From contig JASANG010001999.1 of assembly GCA_030248215.1 (NCBI GenBank), positions 1 through 64,000 on the forward strand: 64,000 nt of DNA, read 5' to 3'. The DNA comes from Enoplolaimus lenunculus. Its lineage: Eukaryota; Nematoda; Enoplea; Enoplida; Thoracostomopsidae. Positions 24,728 to 39,700 of this stretch are shown here, piece after piece (position 1 is the stretch's first letter; each line of letters starts with the position of its first letter). The position numbers and the translations under genes are program-made. The notes beneath the pieces are model-generated. The model searched no databases and was not told the origin of the DNA. It saw only the letters and a program-made list of their open reading frames with translations.

Positions 24728-27700
24728 GTAAGTCTACACAAGATGCCGCAATAACTTTTTCGAACTTGTACTTTACAGGTATCGTTTACCCGGTCAAACA
24801 GTGATCAAATCCGGTCAAACAGTGATCAAATCCAAAGATTTGTACTAAGGTTTAGCACTAAAATTGAGTTTGACTTCTCGATCGCTTCGCTCTTGAGGTT
24901 TCTCAAACTATCTCATTCGACCTCGCCTTCGAACTTTCTGAATCTGGCATTGATGACAAAATAGTTTAAATGTATCAACATATGAAAATTAGCACAAATA
25001 TCTCTGTAACGCTATTAGCTATTTCGTTATGTAACTTCAATTTTTGCGGAATAAATATAAATGGGTGGTATTAGATGGGAATTTTTGAATGAATGTTTAA
25101 TCGTATTGAATTGTGAACGAAATAGTCGTGTACACTCAATTGAGATCTTCGTTGAACTGAATCTGTTCAGGAGTCGAAAGACCAATGGACGGCGTTCGAA
25201 AACTTCGGCACATGGAACGAACTGGTGCAATCTGGTCGCAACCAATGTCGTTACGGCTCAAAACCGATTGCATTGAGATTGAAGATGAAAATAATGTAAG
25301 TGCAATGTGGCTCAAACTTTTGTTGGAAACAATGGCGTCTATTCACGACGTTTACGCCCATGGTCAAATTTTTTAAAAATGTGAACAAATTTTAAATCGA
25401 TTTGTTTATACAATTACAATTTAAAGTTTTGAAGTTTGCCGTAAAATGCTACATTATTAAATTACAACTTAAAGTAAAAAATTCATTATTACTAAAAAAC
25501 CCTAAATGGGATTGCAGACCATTTTTTCATAGTGGTTATTATATCCTGAGATCGTATTCTGAAATATGTGCAGCGTCTATCATTACTTGATGGAACGATT
25601 CGCTCTACTCCTGTTTGTAGCGCATAAATGACTCCAGGACCAAATAAAGTTATGTTCGAAACTTTAAAGCGCACTTTAGTTAAAATAACATTTCAAAGTA
25701 TAACATTGCATTATCCTACAATGCTTTTTGTACAACACAAAATAAACATTTAATTCAATAGATAGTTGCAACACTGAATATATATCAGTAACGAAGGGCG
25801 GGTTAAAATAAATAACAGTCCGTAACCCAATAACAGGGGTTACTTTCTGGAGAGGTAAAATAAATATCAGTCCCCCCTGTTATTCGTGTCACTACAGTAC
25901 CAATTTTGATTTCAACAACTACAGTAGGTAATGAGTGTGTAAACCTATATTACTAACTGATGATAGTTGCTATACACATTTGAAAATATTGACCCTTCTT
26001 GTATGCCGTCCATGTGCATTTCAGGAAATTGTCGAAACGTTTCCGTTTGATTTGGTACTAGAGCCGACTGCACATTTGTCACACGAACCACGCGATTTGT
26101 ACAACAACATACTTTTGTTCATTGTTCGACCAGATCGTCACGTTCGCGAGCCGAAAGATCCTGAATTGCATGTGTTTCAATGCAATCGAGTTTCAGTAAA
26201 TACTAAGAATAAAATAACGTTTTTTTGATCTTTCAAGCCCGTAGTTCAACGGAGGCGTTGATGGTTGAGTCGTTTTTAGAAAAATTTAGCTTCTCTCGTG
26301 AAAAGTTTTAGCATCAATTGTACCTAAATTTTGTGAAACCAACAGCATGCCCCGTACTGAGAGTATTTTGCTTTCTTTTATCATGGTGAGCTCGGTAAGG
26401 GGGTGTGGTATTTTTTGCCAGCTTTCGACGTTGCTGAAAAATTGCCACACACGCGTAAGCCTGTGTACTCGTGCCGTTATTCTCAACTGTGTGTAGCATT
26501 TAATACAGAATAAGACAGGTCCTAAAACAGTCGACTCTACTGGTCATAGTTGTGGGACTCAATTTCTGAACAGTAGCATAGAAATGAAAGTCAAAAATAT
26601 CAATTTTCAAAACGCACCATTCAAGAATTTAGGGTTGCGCTATACTTTTTTTGACGTGCGGCACCGTCTGTCACTGGTACGGCCCCGGCCTTCACCCGTA
26701 CGGCGCCATACGTCGCCGTGTGGCACCGTCCGTCACCGTGCGATATTGTACGCAAATAAGTCACGTACGATAACGTATTGTGACGGACGGTGACCTACGG
26801 CGCCGTAACGGGTGACGGACGGTGATCCAAGACGTCGCACGGGTGACGAACGGTGACGGACGGCGCCGTAACGGGTGACGGACGGCGCCGTAACGGGTGA
26901 CGGACGGTGATCGAAGACGTCGTACGGGTGACGAACGGTGACGGACGGCGCCGTAACGGGTGACGGACGGTGATCGAAGACGTCGCACGGGTGACGAACG
27001 GTGACGGACGGCGCCGTAACGGGTGACGGACGGTGATCGAAGACGTCGCACGGGTGACGAACGGTGACGGACGGCGCCGTAACGGGTGACGGACGGTGAT
27101 CGAAGACGTCGCACGGGTGACGAACGGTGACGGACGGCGCCGTAACGGGTGACGGACGGTGATCGAAGACGTCGTACGGGTGACGAACGGTGACGGACGG
27201 CGACGTACGTGTGACGCACGGTGACAGACGGCGCCGGACGTCAAGTATATCGCAGCTCTTATGAATTTACAAATATCATAAAATATAATACTCGAACCAC
27301 GAATATTTGCCAATACGGGACCACATATTTCGCTTTTACTCAAGTTGACTGAAAACCTATCGCTATCTGGTGACAGATACAATACGTATTTGAGAATATT
27401 GGCCTTTGTTTCTGTTTGTCAACTAAGTGTAAAAACGCCGTACACATAGCTATCGCACGTGACTACAGGCGTGAAATTTCATTTTTAACGTCTGCCTTAT
27501 GTTGAATTTTAGGCTCATATTGTCGCCGAAGATATAAAGATGTTTCTAATGGGAAGAGGCCTTGACGTTGAGGGGTACAATAAATTTGTTATTTGCGTAA
27601 TTGTTGTGTGTATTATTGTAATGCTAATTTAAGCCCAATTGTCGTTATTCATTATCCGTAGAGATAAGCTAATAACTCGACTTATAAATTACACTGGCAA

Positions 27701-30700
27701 AAGAAAATTAAGCCAAGTTCAATCGTTGTCAACACGTTCAGACAGCAAAATAAATCTGTTGTAAACAGTCTTAATAGTCACCAACAATAGCATTTTTGTT
27801 GTAAAAAAACGCCTTGTCGAACTGGGGTGGAAGCCCTCTACGAACCACAAAGTATTCCGCAAGCTCAATTTAGTTGACTCAGTACTCTTGGGGTGGACAA
27901 CGTGGCGAAGCGTTGCCCCTGCCCCATGTAAAGCTAACTGAGATTAAACGGAACACGGAAGATTTGCTTTCTGGTTTGGTACGTGAACAGGAACGCAACC
28001 TGTACCGTTATAAATTTTAGTCACAGCTGTTAATGTAAGCTCCGTGAGCAAACCGCGATTGTATTTTACTTAAGGGTTTTTATTTTTCATAATGCTGTTC
28101 TGATAGCTAAGTTTGTACTGTCGAATGCTGGCACTGTAAAAAATGGGAAGTCAAATTGACTCTCTTGGAAATCGGCTTTTCCTGATTACACAAACTGAGT
28201 CAAATTTAACTCCGCCAGAGTCAACAAATTCGATTCACTGAATCACTCTGGGAGTCGAATTTTACTCTGGCGGAGTCAAATTTTACTCTCAGTTGGTGTA
28301 GTCAGGAAAAGCCTGATTTCGAGAGAGTCAATTTGACTCCTCATTTTTTTACATTGCGGTGTCTTTACTGTTTTCTTTTCGACATTTCTAAGTATAAACA
28401 AACTACACGTTCAACTTGTGGTTACCCTTTGTTGTTTGTGAGTATTTTAATGATCTGGCTTCCTAGTTGCAATTGAAGCTATAGGTGAAACTAGGCTACT
28501 GTTTGTAGCCAGAGTTCCATGGCATCACAAAAAAACTACCTAAAAAGCAATTCGTTACGATAAATTTCATTTCAGTGGACAACGAGATGATGGATTTTCA
28601 GTGGAAAGCGATACAAACCGAGATAACAATCGTGGTAAGTCAGTTGCTTCTCGTTTTAAAGATAACATTTGTGTATTCCTCAAATGAACGCATGGCGACT
28701 AGCATCAGTCTACAAAAATACAAAAATTTTCTCAATATCGAATCATTTTCGGCCAACGGCGTCCGGTATCATCGGATCGCAATAAATTGTTCAGCAGAAC
28801 GCTGAAATTGAACAACATTTAATACAAAGTGTGTCTGGTATGAAAACGAACAAATGTCGTCATGAAGTGCGTCAGTTGCCCAACAAAAAATTAATTACGC
28901 AAATGTATAACTGACAGCAAAAAGGTTTGAATAAAAACTAACTTAAACACTATTCACAATTTGAGAATTGATTCAAGAAACTTGCCGATTGGCCAATCAA
29001 AATGCAGGTGCAAAAAATAAAGTGACTTGCAATTACGTTCAACTTTCAGGCAGATTGCGTCAACCCCAAATACACAAACCTGAAAATATGTCTTCCGCAA
29101 GTGTGCCATTAACAGATGCCGAAATATGCCGACAACAATCTGCAGATGCACGCCTTCTTTACAGTCAGGATACAATATACCGGAACCGGTCAGTTGGGTC
29201 AACCGCTCACATACCTGCAAACGCTTCAATGACGTCGGCGGAAATTTCCGAAAAATTTGAAACAGATGTAGTGAGTTATTTCAGCAAACGCTGTCAAGCC
29301 TGGGTCCGCCAGTATCGAAAAGGCGAGTGGATCAACCATCCCTCCCCCACGAACCAGTTTGCCCTTCTACGAACCACTTTGCTCTCCCTTCTACAAACCA
29401 CTTCGCTTGCCCGTCCTCTGGTTTTAAATTTTTTCAAAAACACTAAAATAATTCAATTATTAAAATTTTTCTTGCTCCCTCTGAAAATTTTGGACCTCCG
29501 TTGGTAAAAATTCCTGTTTGCGTGGTCGAATGCATCGGGCTAATTGTCATTATCCAGAAAGTTGGCTATTGTTGGAATACAATTGCAGAGTGCCGATTGG
29601 TACTAACCAAAACTAAAACACAAAATTTAAGGGGAACCTACGAGCCGCGGGCCCTTAGTCCGTAGTCTCATTATCTTCTATTATGATCCGCCCCTGAAGG
29701 CGACGTGAACGATCAACCTATGTTCAATGAGCTACTTGTATAAATAAGGTGCCACCGATGCAAACAGAATATTGTTTTCGATTGAAAGTGTAGTTAATAT
29801 TTAATAGTTGCTCTCAACTGAGAGATTTTACCGTTTAAAACTTCGTTTTACAGAATGCACTTAATCATGCGTTTGACGAAATTGAATTTTTGGTCGGTCG
29901 CATTCAACACGCAGCAATTGTTCAACGACAAATCGATGCAATCGCTCAACAACGTGACGCCGGCAGTAAAAAAGGTCGTAACAAAGCGCTGCTGCCGCCG
30001 CATATGCCACAGCGAGTACCGTTACCTTCAGAACAAGAATTTGTTGACGCGTTTCAAAAATTTAAACTTTCGTTCAATTTGTTGGTATGAATATTTGATT
30101 TCAAAAGTTTGTTATTGGTCGATTTGATAATTTAATAATACGCCAATGCTACTTTAAGGGGCGTAACAGTAGATCAAGCGTATTCGTAAGCCTAAGCCTA
30201 AGCCTAAGCGTTGCAGAAATGTGTTCCTAAACCTAATGCTAAATCTAAGCCTAAGCAAAAAATGTAATCTGGAATCTAAACCTACTCGTTTGTAGACGTA
30301 CCAGAGACCTGGACGCCGCTTAAAGTAACATGTGCCATTTAATATGTATGTCTGTCTGTTCAAAAAGTTTACTGATCACTAGTAAAATATTAAATATATC
30401 TGACGTTTTAAAACATTTACGCCAGCAAATAGGTAATTATATATAAACCATTTCTCATATTCTCGGATTGATGGTTGCAGCGTTCGCCTATTGGCCATAG
30501 ATCCTGTAAATTTCGAAGTATCCAACGGAGACAACTCAAAGTTTAACGCATTTTTTGCACTTGATTGGTCCTACTGTAAGCCAAGTTTCATATTTGCGGC
30601 TGCTTCAGTTCGCTTGTTTACAAAACCCATTACTAGCTGGTTATTAGTTGCCACACGCGTTTCAGAATACGGGTGCGTGCTAAGCAATACTGTACATCAG

Positions 30701-33700
30701 GCCAATAAAATCTATATATAAATGTTATAAAACTTCGTTTGCAGGCAAAGTTGCGCAATCATATACATCAGCCGAACGCACCAGAGTTGCTGCATTTTTT
30801 GTTCACGCCGCTTACTGTGCTGTTGGATACTGCAAAAATGACCGTTGGTTAGTGTTATCAAGAGTCGATAATGCACACTTCAGCAAGAGTATGCAACTGG
30901 GTACATTCTGTGTAAAAAAGATTATACTCGGTACGCGTTGCGTTTTTTGCCTACCCCCCTCTATTTAGTGGAGGGTACAACCTATGCGAACCATGCCACT
31001 TTATGTATCCAGCAACAAATTGCTGCGTTTATATTTTGATTGAGGGTTATTGCATGTGACGGCGACCACCCCCCCCCCTCTAAACACAGGGGGTGGGCCA
31101 AAAACGCAACGCCCAGTGGTACATTTTGTACCATGCGGAACCCCAAAAGTTGCACACTCTTGTATTATGCACTTACGGTGTCATTAACGTTCTTTGTTAA
31201 TTAAAACAATACATGTAATGATTTCCGTGCACTCAGAATTTCGTTTATGATTCAAGCTTGTGGAACTATATACATTATTTGTGGGTAGGATTGTACTCTG
31301 TGCGTGTTGCACTCTGCGCGTGTTGCATTCTGTGCGTGTTGCGTTTAGGTCTACCACCCGTATTATATGGGGGTATGGTACAATAGATCTTCAGCTCTAA
31401 ATGTAAGTAGTTACCAAAGCTACCAAATATGCTTGTATATCCTTAAAATTTACACAAATATCTTCCCAAAAGTGGTGGGTATGGTATGCGGAAACGGCAA
31501 CGCGCGCGGGTACATTTGGTATCCGGTAAATTTCGCCAAGGTGTACACTCATGTCAAAAAGTGATCATCTACTCTTGCTTACATCGGCCAATGTTATTTT
31601 AAGGGGCGTAACAGTAGATTAAGCATATTCCAAAGCCTACGCCTAGGCCTAAGCGTTGCAAAACTGAATTCCTAAGCCTAACCTAATGCAAGCCAAAGCA
31701 AAAAATGTAATCTAGAATCTAAACCTGCTCTTTTATAGACCCACCAGAAACCTGGACGCCCCTTAACATGGGCCCTTACTTCAATGTGTAAAAGCAACAG
31801 TTAATGCATCATACGTTTGTTTGGCTTATGTTAATTATAGGCTCCCAACCTCAGAAAAACTAGAATATGTGGAAAACTTATAAGACTTGCAGACTTAGCC
31901 TTTGGTAAAGGCTTAGACCTAGGATTAGGCTTGAGTTTAGATTTAAGTTTAAGTTTGAACTTAGCAAGCGTTATCTTATAATTAAGCGAGAGGGATTTAG
32001 CTCGTAGTTTTTGTGCTCTTACAGGTGATCCGATAGCGCCTCGAGTGATCGTACCTCTTTTGACACTGGATGCGTGCACACTTATGATTGATTGCTTAAA
32101 TAGCAAAGAAATCGATGTATGGTTGGCACTTGGAGATGCATGGGGAATTCCGGAGTAAAATGTTTCATATATTAATAATTGCAATATAATTCTACAATTT
32201 AATATACTTGTAGTCTGTGCTATACACCAAAGTCGTCCAAACCGGTTCATAAGCTCTAAAATTATGCTGCTAACAACAATTTTTGTGTTGTACGAAAACT
32301 TTAGTATATTTGAACCATGATATTTTGCTCATTTCAACTTTACTATGCTAAAAGTTAAAAATTAGTGACGCGTTGAGTTTTAAGGGAACAGTGGTTGCCA
32401 CCTCGAGTTATGCCTCCTCCATTTTATCCGGTATTCGCTGACGGATACCGGCCGTATGGACCTGCTGATCATCGTAGCGCTACTGGTATCCAAAGCGAAG
32501 TGATCCCATCGGATGCACCAGTTAAGCGGCCGCGAGGTGGTATGCGGTCTTTCGGCCAGCAGCATACGAATCCGTTATTCAACAGCGCTTCAGCGATGCA
32601 ACTCAATAGCCATACGACTATTCCAGCGGAGACAGCACAAAGTTTTGTTAATCGGCAACCTGAAATTGAACGAAATCATCGAACCAACAGCTTAAATCGA
32701 GCTGCAGCCCGTCAAACCAGAGACAGCGTAAGTTGAAGTTGAAATTATGACAGTTTTGAGACACTTAAGTCCTGTCAAAAAATTTTCACCACGCGATTTC
32801 AAAAAATTTTGCCGAATCTGCACAATTCAGCTTATAAATATTGCTTTAGTCACGCTTACTTGGCCTATCGTTCGCTTCGTTCGCGAGTTTTCTTCCGACA
32901 TTACGTATTGCACGTTCACGTATGTGTCACCTATGTTTGGATAACTTGATGTGCTCCTGGTTGATACCTTACTAGGGAGATCCTGCGGCCGTCAAGTAGA
33001 AATTTTTGCGGATTTTAAACATTAATTTTATGTAAGTAAATTTTTCTTAGCCTCCGAAAGCCCTTTTCTTACAAAGTATCAGTGCCTGGTTGCGGAGTCG
33101 GTTTAAGCCGGAGGTAAAAAGTTGTAGAATTTTAAAATCGTTGCGTTTATATGGCAGCGTTCCAACATACCAGTTAATAACAGGGATCCGGGTAACAATT
33201 TACCCTAAGGCGGAGATAGTCCAGTTGCACGTGTGTGAAACCACGTGTACTATTTAAATAATAATTGTCTAATATTATAATAAGCTACTGTTTCTGGGTT
33301 GTCATTCATATAAGGTTAATAACTCTGTATAGCGCAAGGGTGGATCCAGGGGGGATGGGGGGATGGATTCACCCACCGGCTGCCGAGTGTAAATTTTTTC
33401 AGGGTTAAAATCAAGCTTACAATGGAACTTTTTGTTCCGATATCTGAAGATTTTACAGTTGTTTAGGGGCTTCGACCCGAAACTCAGCACAACTAATTGT
33501 GTATGTCCTTTTACAAGTTTTAAAATGCGTCTGGCTTCTCGCTCTTCGCTCGCGAATTTTGGGCCCCCCACCCTGGAGTTGTAGGAGGCCCCAACCCTGT
33601 CTGCTCCGGCACTGCGAGCAAGTTTCTCAAACGTGAGGAATAAAAAGTGCCAATTTCGCTACAGAGGGGCTGAGCTTTCCTGCATCCGTCTGCCTATGAA

Positions 33701-36700
33701 CCCGTCTAGCCAACGGCGAACCTAAGCCTATCCCGAAACTTTATTCTAAAGCGTAGGCTTAAGCTTAAGCCTAAACCGGAGTCTAAACCTAAATTTCTGA
33801 ATAGCGTAAGCTTTTGGGCAATTGGGATATTACGAGGAAAATAATAGGATTTTGGTAAATTGGGAGGGACCTGTTCTATACATTGGCCAGTGTGTGGGTG
33901 TAATTTTTATAAGCATAAAAATACATATGAACATGTGCCAAAACGTAACATTTTCCAGTTGTGCATGCCCCCACCAGAAATTTTTGGATCCGCCACTGGC
34001 ACCGCGCAATTAGCTTATATTGGAAATAAGTGTGTAGTTCTTAGTGAGGCTAACTCAAAAGTTATAACCGAATTCCACAAATGTATTGAGTATATTAACA
34101 AAATTCACTTCCGGATCTGTACTAAAAGCGGATATTGTATTACTGCGCACAAATGCTCGCTATTGGATTGAAATTGTAAGTTCTTTTGTACTGTGTTGTT
34201 AAACTCATAACTTCCGTCTTCAACGAAACAGGAACAGCCAATGGCAGATCCACGGGGGGGCCACCCCGGCCGTGGGCCCCCAACAGCATCTCGACAAAAA
34301 TTATATTGGGACTCAAAATGGGGACCCCCCTTTTATTTCGGTCACTACAGTATGGGTCAAAAATAAGTTTATTACCTGTGAAATTTTGGCCCCCCATTTT
34401 GAGATCCTGGATTCGCCACTGGGAACAGCTGTATAAAGCCCATCCCAAGGCCAAAGGCACAGGGTGTTTTTCATTCGACAAAAACCTTTACTCCCTAAGA
34501 ACGCTTTTAAACTCGCTCGTATTAAGCCATCTGAAATCGTCGTATGTATCCTGTGTAAAAAAATATTTGCTGCCCCATTTAGCCAGTTGAACCAGCTACG
34601 GGTCTGTATTCAACCTGTACGAAATCTACTGCAGCTGTTGTTTTTAGGTCATTTGATACTGGATAAACATTACAAATTGCATATGTTCGCCAATTTCGCT
34701 GCGAGCACTAACTTTTGTACACCATTAAATCAGGCAAGGTTTATGATGTAGAGAGTCCTGGTTTGTTCTATGAGTTGTTAATATGTTTTGAGGATTAAAC
34801 AAGCCCAAGAGTTACGAGAGATTAGCTTAACCAGTGAAAAAGTTGGTACTGGTTCAATATTTACCATGTGATCAGGGCTAAGAGATAAATTTTCTGAGCT
34901 GGATACCGAGGCGATCGGAAAAGCTATCAAGATTTCATTGACTGGATTTGCTTTATACGTAAAAGTTGTACACGTCTAACCAATAATCGTTTCACAGGAA
35001 CAGTAATAGAGTACTAGCGACAGTTTCAAAGTACCCGATATCCTGATCCACTTTCACAGCAGGGCAAACGAAAAGAATCAATTTCTGAGACGAGTTGAAT
35101 TTTTGTCGGAAGTTTATCATAAATCAAGGGCACAACAGTTGATCCGAAGAAGGGGTTGACTTACACTGGGTCACGATATGGTGGAAGAAACTTCGCGACC
35201 AGAACGATCGAGAAACCAAATCAAGTTTTAATAATTAATAAAGCAGGAGGGACCTTACTATTTTTCATAAAATTTACCTTTCCATGTTACAACCAAAATT
35301 TTCCGAGATCAAACATCGGAAGAACTGGTGTCCTGTGCTTTCACCGGCTGTTTACTGCGTGACTTAGGAATATTTTCGATAAAGCGACAAATAAGCCAAT
35401 AGGAATCTCACCAAAAGCTAATATTAAAATATAACTAAAATTTGTTGCTGTTTTGTAGGTATTTGCTGAATATTTTCGCTTGATAAAGATTATTCTTTTT
35501 TACGCTTTTTAGAATGAAAATGTTAAATTTATAAAACGTAAATGTTAAAATTTAAGCTTCTCTCGTTTTTTTTGAATATTTTGAAATGTTTAAACGCTAA
35601 AACTTTACTGACATGAGCATCTGTATTTTGCGATAAAAACCCGTATGGTGGATTTTGTAGTATAAAACAGTTTATGTCTTCTATAAACACTACTCTCTTC
35701 ATTGTTTTCATAACGAAATCCGTGAAACATAGTGGTGACCTGGATTGAAACTGAAAGTTTGAGAAATAATCATAAATTGGTAACTAAAAGCTAAGTGTAT
35801 GCCGTTGAAAAAATTCAATCAAAAAACTTTTCCCGAGCCCTACCATATATAACTGGTTCAGTTCTGCATTTTTCAACTAGTAACTCTTAGAATGCACCGA
35901 TAATGTTTGGAACGAGTACAACAAAGAGCTGAAATGATTTCGTTTTGAATTTTTTTTGGAAGTTTAGTGAGAACATTTGAAACTCAATAAATCCGAGTTT
36001 TATTTTGTCACAAATGTTGTGTCTCATCAGCATCATCGCTGACGTGGGACGATATTCAATTTATATTCACTAATTCTATAAGTAATCGCAGACGGCAGTG
36101 CGTAGTAGTAGTAGTTGTTGTGGTAGTGGTAGTAGTTGTAGTATTAACATTTGAGTTGGAACTACAGCTGGAATGAGTTGCATTGAAATTGCCCGTAATT
36201 CCATTCAATCCTGATTTTTTACTTGCAAACACAGAGGCAGTTTTGTTATCAGTTACAAAGTGGGTCGTATAAAATTCTTAGTCCAGATGGACATAGTACC
36301 TACGATACGAATCTTATTATGACTTTTGACCCTTTTACGTTTTCCGCCCGATTCCCCCTCATACAACATCCCTGCTAGTCTTAGTCCTGGCAATATTACA
36401 CTAAACGCATTGTCTTGGCAATCTCCCCGTCAAAATTTTTTGAATTCGCTTCTGGTAGGAGCCTATGCATAGCGTTTGCTCTTCGTTACCCTTAACCTTA
36501 GCTTCAGGATTATGCTTAGGCTTAGTGCAGTCGTTGTAGCCAGGCTCATATTGTTAACACCGGGTATTCCATGACCATTATTAACTATAGAAGTTTAGAT
36601 TGAATTAGTTTGTTTACATTTTAATGTCGTATACACAATTAAAGGCGTTGTTGGATTTCGATCGCATTCAGTTAGAAAAAGAACGAATTGATTTACAACG

Positions 36701-39700
36701 TCGCAGACTCGAAGATCGTGAACGAAAAGTGCGCGCTGAAGAAAGACGCATTGAAGTAAGCGACTATAGCATCTATTACCAGTTGGCGATGAATTGTTTA
36801 ACGCGACGAATTTCTACAACTATGGAACTCAAAATTTGCCACAAAAGTAGAAAATAAATTCATGAAATTCAATAAATTTCAAACTCTTCAGTTACTAGTT
36901 TGACAACTACAAGGATTGTCACCAACTACTTATTATAAACGCTCAAGCTTCAAAGCAGGTATGACTACATTTACTGAGTCGCGCAGAGTCAGACACCATT
37001 TGAATAGGCAGAGCCACCCATCTCTAGGAAGGATAGGTGGGTGATAGTTTTGGCAGTTATGATATATCTAGCGCAACTTCCACAATAACATGCGTACACC
37101 AGGTGACTTTTGAGGGGGTAGTGTCATGGACACTGAAACCAAAAAAGCTTCAGTATCCTGGACGTTGAAGCTAAAAAGCTTCAGTGTCCTGGATAGTGAA
37201 GCATTTTTGGCTTCAGTATCCTCGATACTGAAGCTTTTTGGTTTGCTTCAGTGTGCGAGATACTGAAGCTTTTCGGCTTCAGTATCCTACACAAAGCTTA
37301 AGCTTACTCTATTGCAATCCTGCGGCAAATCGATCCGCCCTCATCTGTGCGTGAGCTAATTTGCTACAGTCACGTTCGGACTGATTTACAAGACATTTTA
37401 TAGCATGCGTAGTTGAAAGTTTTTAGTTGAGCTCCGATTATTGGATTGTCTTGAAATTTGTCCTTGGCTCCAATTAAACCTAAATTTAAGAAATTCTTGG
37501 TTCCAATTAAACCTAAATTTAAGAAATTGACCACAAATATTTATCATGTTATAGGATGACAGACGTCGGCTTTTGGTTGAACGAAGACAACTGTTGAACG
37601 AAGCTGATGTTCAGGCAAACTCGCTCAGCGATGATAAGCGCTCTCGGCCAAAAGATAAACGAAAACACGCTAAAAGCGAACGAAATGCCGGAGGATCACC
37701 GTCTCGAAGAGCGCGAAGCGCTTCTGGGTAAGCAGGGGCGCAGCAGTAAAACCGAGGGAAGCCATGTACGCTGAGACAAAACCTCTCGAGCGAAGAGACC
37801 GATAAACTAAATGTAGATAGAAAGTTTTTAAGGTTGGGACATTACTATTTTTTCGTGAAAATAATTTTCATTCTATGTTATGCAAAACTTTCTGACTTAA
37901 AAACAGGGACTGCTTGCTGAATCCTTCTACAGCTGCGCTACTGCGGGTAAGAATAAGAAACACCACAAACGCAAACAGTTTGACGAGCATTAATTCAACT
38001 GACTGGCTTTGATTGGCATTGAACACGGCTCCTTAATAGAGCAATTTCGACCTGGGTCTGATAAAATTTTAATTCTGGCTTTAAGTTATGGCCAGTCTAG
38101 TCTCCATGTTTCGTTAATGCAACCGGGACCGGATATACGATTTCAGTTTTAACATCCGGCGAAAAGTCGACAACCGGAATCGGTTCTGAAATTTGGCACA
38201 AACCTACAGTGTATCAAACGTCGGTGGTTAAACCAACATTTGTATTTTGCGGTTGTGTTTGTATCCAAGACACCGTGCCCTCGTGAATTTTTTATGGTCA
38301 TCGCTATAAATTTTGGCTTCTTCATGAGGATGGTTTTGCAGCATTCCCCATTATACGACTTCAGCTAGTTTATTCAACCGTTTTGGTTCGCGTACCCATC
38401 TGACGGGATGAATAGCAAAATTACATTTAGCTTTTCGCTCACTTTGCTTATGAGGTTGTGTTCGTAACTCTCAAGCTTTGCGGCTTTTTTCGATAGCAAA
38501 TTTTGCAAATCTTATCGTTTAAGGTAAATCTTAGTTGTCCAGACCCGTCCATTTGATGGTCCTCTTGACTCGACTGATCTTTGTTACAGCGCTCGGCACA
38601 CTGGACTATCGTACGGATCAGCAGGGATGCTTAATCCGGCAAAATCAAGCACTCACTTGAACGTTCAACAATTGACCAACGAAAACAACGATGCAGCATA
38701 TTTCACAACCGTCAATGTTACAATGCCACCTGGTGTCGCTGCTTCAACTGTGACGAGCGTAGACGGCCAATCCACAATACCGAATGATAGGCCAGTGGCG
38801 TCGCTTAAAGATGGGCTGGCGAGTCGTGAAGCGACTTTTATTCGCGATATGATGTCCCGACGGTCGAAAATTGTTCGCGCAACCCATGATCGTACTGGTG
38901 TCAATCAGAAAGAGCTGACCGTTATCAAAGGAGAATTTCTCGAGGTGTTCAGCAATTCTTGAAATGTTTTCTATGTAAAGTTCAGCAACGTTAAAGTTTT
39001 TCAAGGTTCAGATTTGAAAACTATCAAACTGTCCAAAATCTCACAGTTGTGCAGCATCTATTACTTGTTAGTCACAGATTTGTAGTGTTCGAACCACAGA
39101 ATTGTGCAATTTGAACTTCACGAAATTTTTCGTATTATATTTGCCTACTTTTGGGCCAATTTCTACAGCTGCAAATGGAGTTGGTCAAGTTGAAATCCAA
39201 TCGTTACATTAAAATAGGTGTTATACGCATTTGATAATATGTAACCATAAAACTAACTAGTGCTTGAAGTATTAAACGTTGATTGAAAAGTTCCTGAAGA
39301 AACAACTGCTTACAATTTGTCGGTGACTTTTGTTTCAGGTAATTAACGATGCAAAACAATGGTGGCAATGTCGTAATATTAACAATCGGATTGGATTTGT
39401 GCCAAACACAATTGTTAAAATACTCACCACAGATCAAACTAAATCGTTGCTCGCTAAAAGTTCATTAGTTACCGCCAGCTCAGCAGCGTCTATTGCTCAA
39501 AATACGGTTTCATCTGCTCAATCGCAACAACAATTGAAACGATTGGAGTTTGTTTCGGCCAGTGGCGATACAAGTATTGGTCACAGATCGTTTCAATCTT
39601 ACAACGGCGCTTCGAATGGTCGTGGTCACTTGCATCAGCATGGAATTACTAGTTTTGGTACAACACAACCTGGTCAATATTATGAGGGCGACAGTGAAAG

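Noticed and set aside
26761-27382. 152- and 195-codon open frames on the - strand
   Set aside because: They come from the 63-bp tandem array, whose period is a multiple of three. No start context, splice signals or family match.
28968-29507. Single-exon reading through EPS8 exon 6 into the intron
   Set aside because: Similarity and phase end at 29270 with a gtgagt donor; the rest is intron.
31071-31105. CRISPR-like or cassette-like spacing of C-rich and direct repeats
   Set aside because: A poly-C run and element ends in a eukaryotic intron; no repeat-spacer regularity anywhere in the window.
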